DNA from: a virus
Strand: one strand, 5' to 3'
DNA length: 23,985 bases
IMG/VR virus record: IMGVR_UViG_3300043661_000106
Coordinates: 1 to 23,985 of that record
Each line of letters opens with the position of its first letter. The stretch's first letter is position 1. The notes beneath the pieces were generated by a model, which did not search any database, was not told the origin of the DNA, and worked only from the letters and a program-made list of their open reading frames with translations. A program made the position numbers and the translations under genes. Shown one piece after another: positions 21,916 to 23,985 of the stretch.

Positions 21916-23243
21916 TACGCCATCCATCCGCCATCGCCTGTCGCTACTCGCGGTGTTGATTCGTCCTCAGACTTTCTAGGCTGCGGCCGCTGCAGTTCTT
22001 TGATCGACAGCGCGAAAGTCTGGAACGCGTCGGCGCCGTGTGAAGCCCAGTCGTGCAGCGGTTCGCGCCGGAAGGTCTTATGCTCTTCGTCCATTTCGTA
22101 ACGGTAGTGGCGCAGCGCCTGAATTCCGTCCGCGCATTTCTCTTTGTCGAACCAGCAGCGGCCGAAGATAGCGCGAACTGCTTCGATTCCATCTTTTTTT
22201 AGACCCACGCGCTTGCAGACTTTCACGCGGTCGCGGCCCATGTGTTCCTTCAACTGTTCCTCGATCGTGCGGCCGCTGCCGAGCTCGTGTGCCTTGGCGT
22301 CATGCGGCAGGTAGTGCAAACCGTAAGCGTATGGCCGCTCTTTCAACTCTTTCACGTAGTGGCCAAGCGCCTGCAGCGACCCGCTCAGGTAGTCAATCAG
22401 CCGGAATTCGAAAGGCAGCGACTGCGCAAACCAGATGCTGGTGTTATCGCCGTATCCCAGGTCCCAAAAGGTGTGCACGGGATGCTGCGAATCGTACGGC
22501 ACGCGCGTGATGCGGTACTCGGTGTCGGTGACTGCGAGTTCCTGGCGGTAGATAGCGCCATCGACGGACTGCTTGCACAAGCCGCCGTAAACGTGGTTGT
22601 ACTCCGCTTCGTCTTTGGCTTTCAGGTCTCGCATTTCTTTGACGATTACGTTCGACAGCCAGGGATTGTCCTTCCAAGTGGTGTGCACGACTTTTGCATC
22701 CGACGGTGGATTCACCACGAAGCGCTGGTAGGTGTCGTCGGTTTCCAGCTCCGGATTGAAGTCCACCCAGATTTCCGAATCGTTCTTGCGGATGGTGGGA
22801 ATCAGCACGCGCCAGCTGTTCTTCGACACCATGGCCGCTTCCGATACCCAGCAGATGTCGAAGTCCTCGTACGACTTTAGGTTCGACACGTTCTGCCGGA
22901 TGCCGACGAAGGCGAACTCAGTGCCGTTGGCCGCGGTGATGGAATGCTGCTTCACGTCGTACTTGTCCTGCAGGTCGAGGCGCGCAATCTGACTTTCCAG
23001 CAGGTAGTGCACGGACTCTTCAATCGACTTCTGCGTCTCACGCGCGCAGAGAATGCGGACGCCGGACTTACGGCCAGGCCAGAGAAGTGAGGGGTCGAGG
23101 CCGATCATCAGCAGAGCGCGTGCAAAGCTCCAGCTCTTGACGCCGTAGCGACCCCCGTAGGCAACTTTGTAGCGCGCCGGTTCCAACAGGAAGGTGAACT
23201 TGGGCGGAATCTCAACCGCGATTTTTGTGACCGTGGCGCTCAT
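21915..23243 (-). CDS. terL: Terminase large subunit (ATPase and nuclease)
   Basis: A 442-residue protein. The ATPase domain has Walker A GGRYGVKS (30-37), a variant of the usual GGRGSGKS, Walker B FDICWVSE (128-135) with the catalytic Glu, and the coupling motif DFNP (161-164). The nuclease domain has acidic residues in the expected order: D261 in FWDLGYGD, D315 in HDAKAH, and D398/D405 in HDWASHGADAF. It packages DNA through the portal. The ATG at 23243 overlaps the upstream stop (ATGA). The frame stays open to 23348 but that extension reads as His/Arg shadow sequence. It belongs with the terminase 6/3-type enzymes. Headful or cohesive-end packaging cannot be told from this alone. Confidence 0.95.
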   Translation of the reverse strand: MSATVTKIAVEIPPKFTFLLEPARYKVAYGGRYGVKSWSFARALLMIGLDPSLLWPGRKSGVRILCARETQKSIEESVHYLLESQIARLDLQDKYDVKQHSITAANGTEFAFVGIRQNVSNLKSYEDFDICWVSEAAMVSKNSWRVLIPTIRKNDSEIWVDFNPELETDDTYQRFVVNPPSDAKVVHTTWKDNPWLSNVIVKEMRDLKAKDEAEYNHVYGGLCKQSVDGAIYRQELAVTDTEYRITRVPYDSQHPVHTFWDLGYGDNTSIWFAQSLPFEFRLIDYLSGSLQALGHYVKELKERPYAYGLHYLPHDAKAHELGSGRTIEEQLKEHMGRDRVKVCKRVGLKKDGIEAVRAIFGRCWFDKEKCADGIQALRHYRYEMDEEHKTFRREPLHDWASHGADAFQTFALSIKELQRPQPRKSEDESTPRVATGDGGWMA

Positions 23244-23506
23244 AGGCCTTCGTTCACTCGGTCCTGAACTTCTTCCGGTCCGGTAACGATGATGGTGCCC
23301 TGAATGGTCATCTTGGCACCCGAATCTGCGTCGGTGAAGAACATCCATGGACCGGCTTCCGAAACATCTTTCCCGTTCCAGTTGCCTATCTGGCTGCCGC
23401 CATCGTACAGCGCAATTTTATAAACGGGCGCTGGCTTAGGCTCTTGCTCTTGAACAAGTGGAACCAGCAACACGGCGAATAGCTGCTTCAGGAAATTGCG
23501 TCTCAC
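23240..23506 (-). CDS. Small protein with Tat/Sec-like N-terminus between terminase genes
   Basis: An 88-residue protein from a GTG that overlaps the small terminase stop (GTGA). Its N-terminus has RRNFLK at positions 2-7 followed by a hydrophobic run (LFAVLLVPLV), like a twin-arginine signal (consensus R-R-x-F-L-K), but no clear A-x-A cleavage site. The rest is a short beta-rich domain (PVYKIALYDGGSQIGNW, TIQGTIIVTGP). It overlaps the large terminase start by ATGA. The function is unknown. It may be membrane-anchored rather than exported. Confidence 0.65.
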   Translation of the reverse strand: MRRNFLKQLFAVLLVPLVQEQEPKPAPVYKIALYDGGSQIGNWNGKDVSEAGPWMFFTDADSGAKMTIQGTIIVTGPEEVQDRVNEGL

Positions 23507-23907
23507 TTCAAATCCTTGAGCGTGGGCTTCACCACTTTCACCTGCAGCTCGATCGCGCGTCCTTCCGGTCCAGAGATCTCCGTCGTGTTCTTGATCTTTC
23601 CGAAAGCTCGATCAGCCAGCACCGAATACGCATACGCGTTCCCGCTTCGAAGTTGTTTAGCCATTCCTGCAGCGATTGCCGGGCCTTCGATGTCGAAGAC
23701 AAGCCGGGCGATTCTGGCTGCCACGTCATAGCCAGGTTTGCCGCTGGGGTTTCCCGACATACCCTTTTTGTAGGGCTTGAGGTTTCGCAGCGAATTGGGA
23801 TGTACCCCTTTCCGTTTGCGCTTGCCTGGTCCCGCCTTATCACTGCGTGCAGTGATTCGTTTCCGTTGCTTGTCTTCCTCGATTTGTTGCGCTGTGCGTT
23901 TGCCCAT
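23503..23907 (-). CDS. Terminase small subunit-like protein
   Basis: A 134-residue protein. The N-terminus is very basic (Lys/Arg-rich to about 35). It is followed by PYKKGMSGNPSGKPG, the GNPxGxP block found in many phage small-terminase-like (DUF5681-type) proteins. A helical domain follows (VAARIARLVFDIEGPAIAAG, LADRAFGK), with a beta-like end (IELQVKVVKPTL). It lies immediately upstream of the terminase region, where it would bind the packaging site on phage DNA and load the large subunit. The role is inferred from motif and position. The ATG lies one base after the previous stop. Confidence 0.75.
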   Translation of the reverse strand: MGKRTAQQIEEDKQRKRITARSDKAGPGKRKRKGVHPNSLRNLKPYKKGMSGNPSGKPGYDVAARIARLVFDIEGPAIAAGMAKQLRSGNAYAYSVLADRAFGKIKNTTEISGPEGRAIELQVKVVKPTLKDLK

Positions 23908-23908
23908 T

Positions 23909-23985
23909 TCACTCGCTGATGGCTTTCAGCGCGGCGATGGCCTGGTCCAGCCTGTCGCGCTTCTTCTGGAGTTCGGCAATCATGC
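23909..23985 (-). CDS. Short coiled-coil protein, possibly cut by the window edge
   Basis: A frame of 24 residues from the ATG at 23983 to the stop at 23909, reading MIAELQKKRDRLDQAIAALK and ending AISE. It is a clear amphipathic coiled-coil helix. Similar tiny proteins (or C-terminal helices) are common just before terminase genes. It may be complete from this ATG or the end of a longer gene, since the frame is open at the edge. Confidence 0.55.
   Translation of the reverse strand, partial: MIAELQKKRDRLDQAIAALKAISE

Noticed and set aside
23244-23348. N-terminal extension of the large terminase frame
   Set aside because: His/Arg-rich sequence overlapping the small gene upstream. The ATGA overlap at 23243 fits the pattern of the operon.
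1-23985. tRNA genes, CRISPR arrays, insertion sequences, integrase or attachment sites
   Set aside because: None could be recognised by reading. The window is a dense phage late operon without such elements.

Overview
This window is most of the late (packaging, head, short tail, DNA ejection, host adsorption) region of a double-stranded DNA phage or prophage with a P22-type podovirus virion. The evidence is a consistent set of family matches read from the translations. They are a large terminase with Walker and nuclease motifs, a 738-residue P22-type portal, an acidic scaffolding protein, a P22-type coat protein, gp4-like and gp10-like head completion/DNA stabilisation proteins, and three ejection-type internal proteins. 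The DNA is GC-rich with GC-biased third codon positions. The host is not identified. Many Sec signal peptides with an A|Q-type cleavage site suggest a diderm soil or water bacterium, with Acidobacteriota as one candidate (weak inference).

Almost everything is on the minus strand, so the transcription order runs from the right edge to the left. (1) 23985-21915: end of a tiny coiled-coil gene, small terminase, a small protein with an RRxFLK-type N-terminus, and large terminase. (2) 21915-19784: a cluster of small genes (KTSC domain, several unknowns) with a GroES-like co-chaperonin. (3) 19783-13220: portal, a tailspike-like beta-helix protein with a signal peptide, scaffold and coat. (4) 13205-10752: a signal-peptide protein in the decoration position, an intergenic hairpin, and two proteins carrying a repeated YPK motif. 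(5) 10751-7854: gp4-like, gp10-like and a beta-rich tail candidate. (6) 7854-7224: an acyl carrier protein and a GNAT acyltransferase, coupled by overlapping reading frames to the tail genes. (7) 7227-3392: three ejection proteins. (8) 3165-189: an adsorption/lysis-like cassette with two tail-fibre-like proteins bearing signal peptides, a LuxR-type HTH protein, an exported FnIII-like protein, and two small membrane proteins. Only a two-TM membrane protein (3232-3429) and an edge ORF (3-227) read on the plus strand.

Most junctions are ATGA, GTGA, TGATG, TAATG or TAAATG, so the late genes look translationally coupled. Three things stand out. Five genes scattered through the virion operon encode clear Sec signal peptides, and three of those proteins share a two-cysteine C-terminal domain. 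A phage acyl carrier protein sits beside a GNAT-fold enzyme inside the tail genes. A YPK-centred module is repeated in neighbouring small virion-region proteins. No integrase, replication gene, endolysin, tRNA, CRISPR array or insertion sequence was seen. There is no gene-free stretch longer than 300 bases; the largest gap in the minus-strand operon is 12256-12353.
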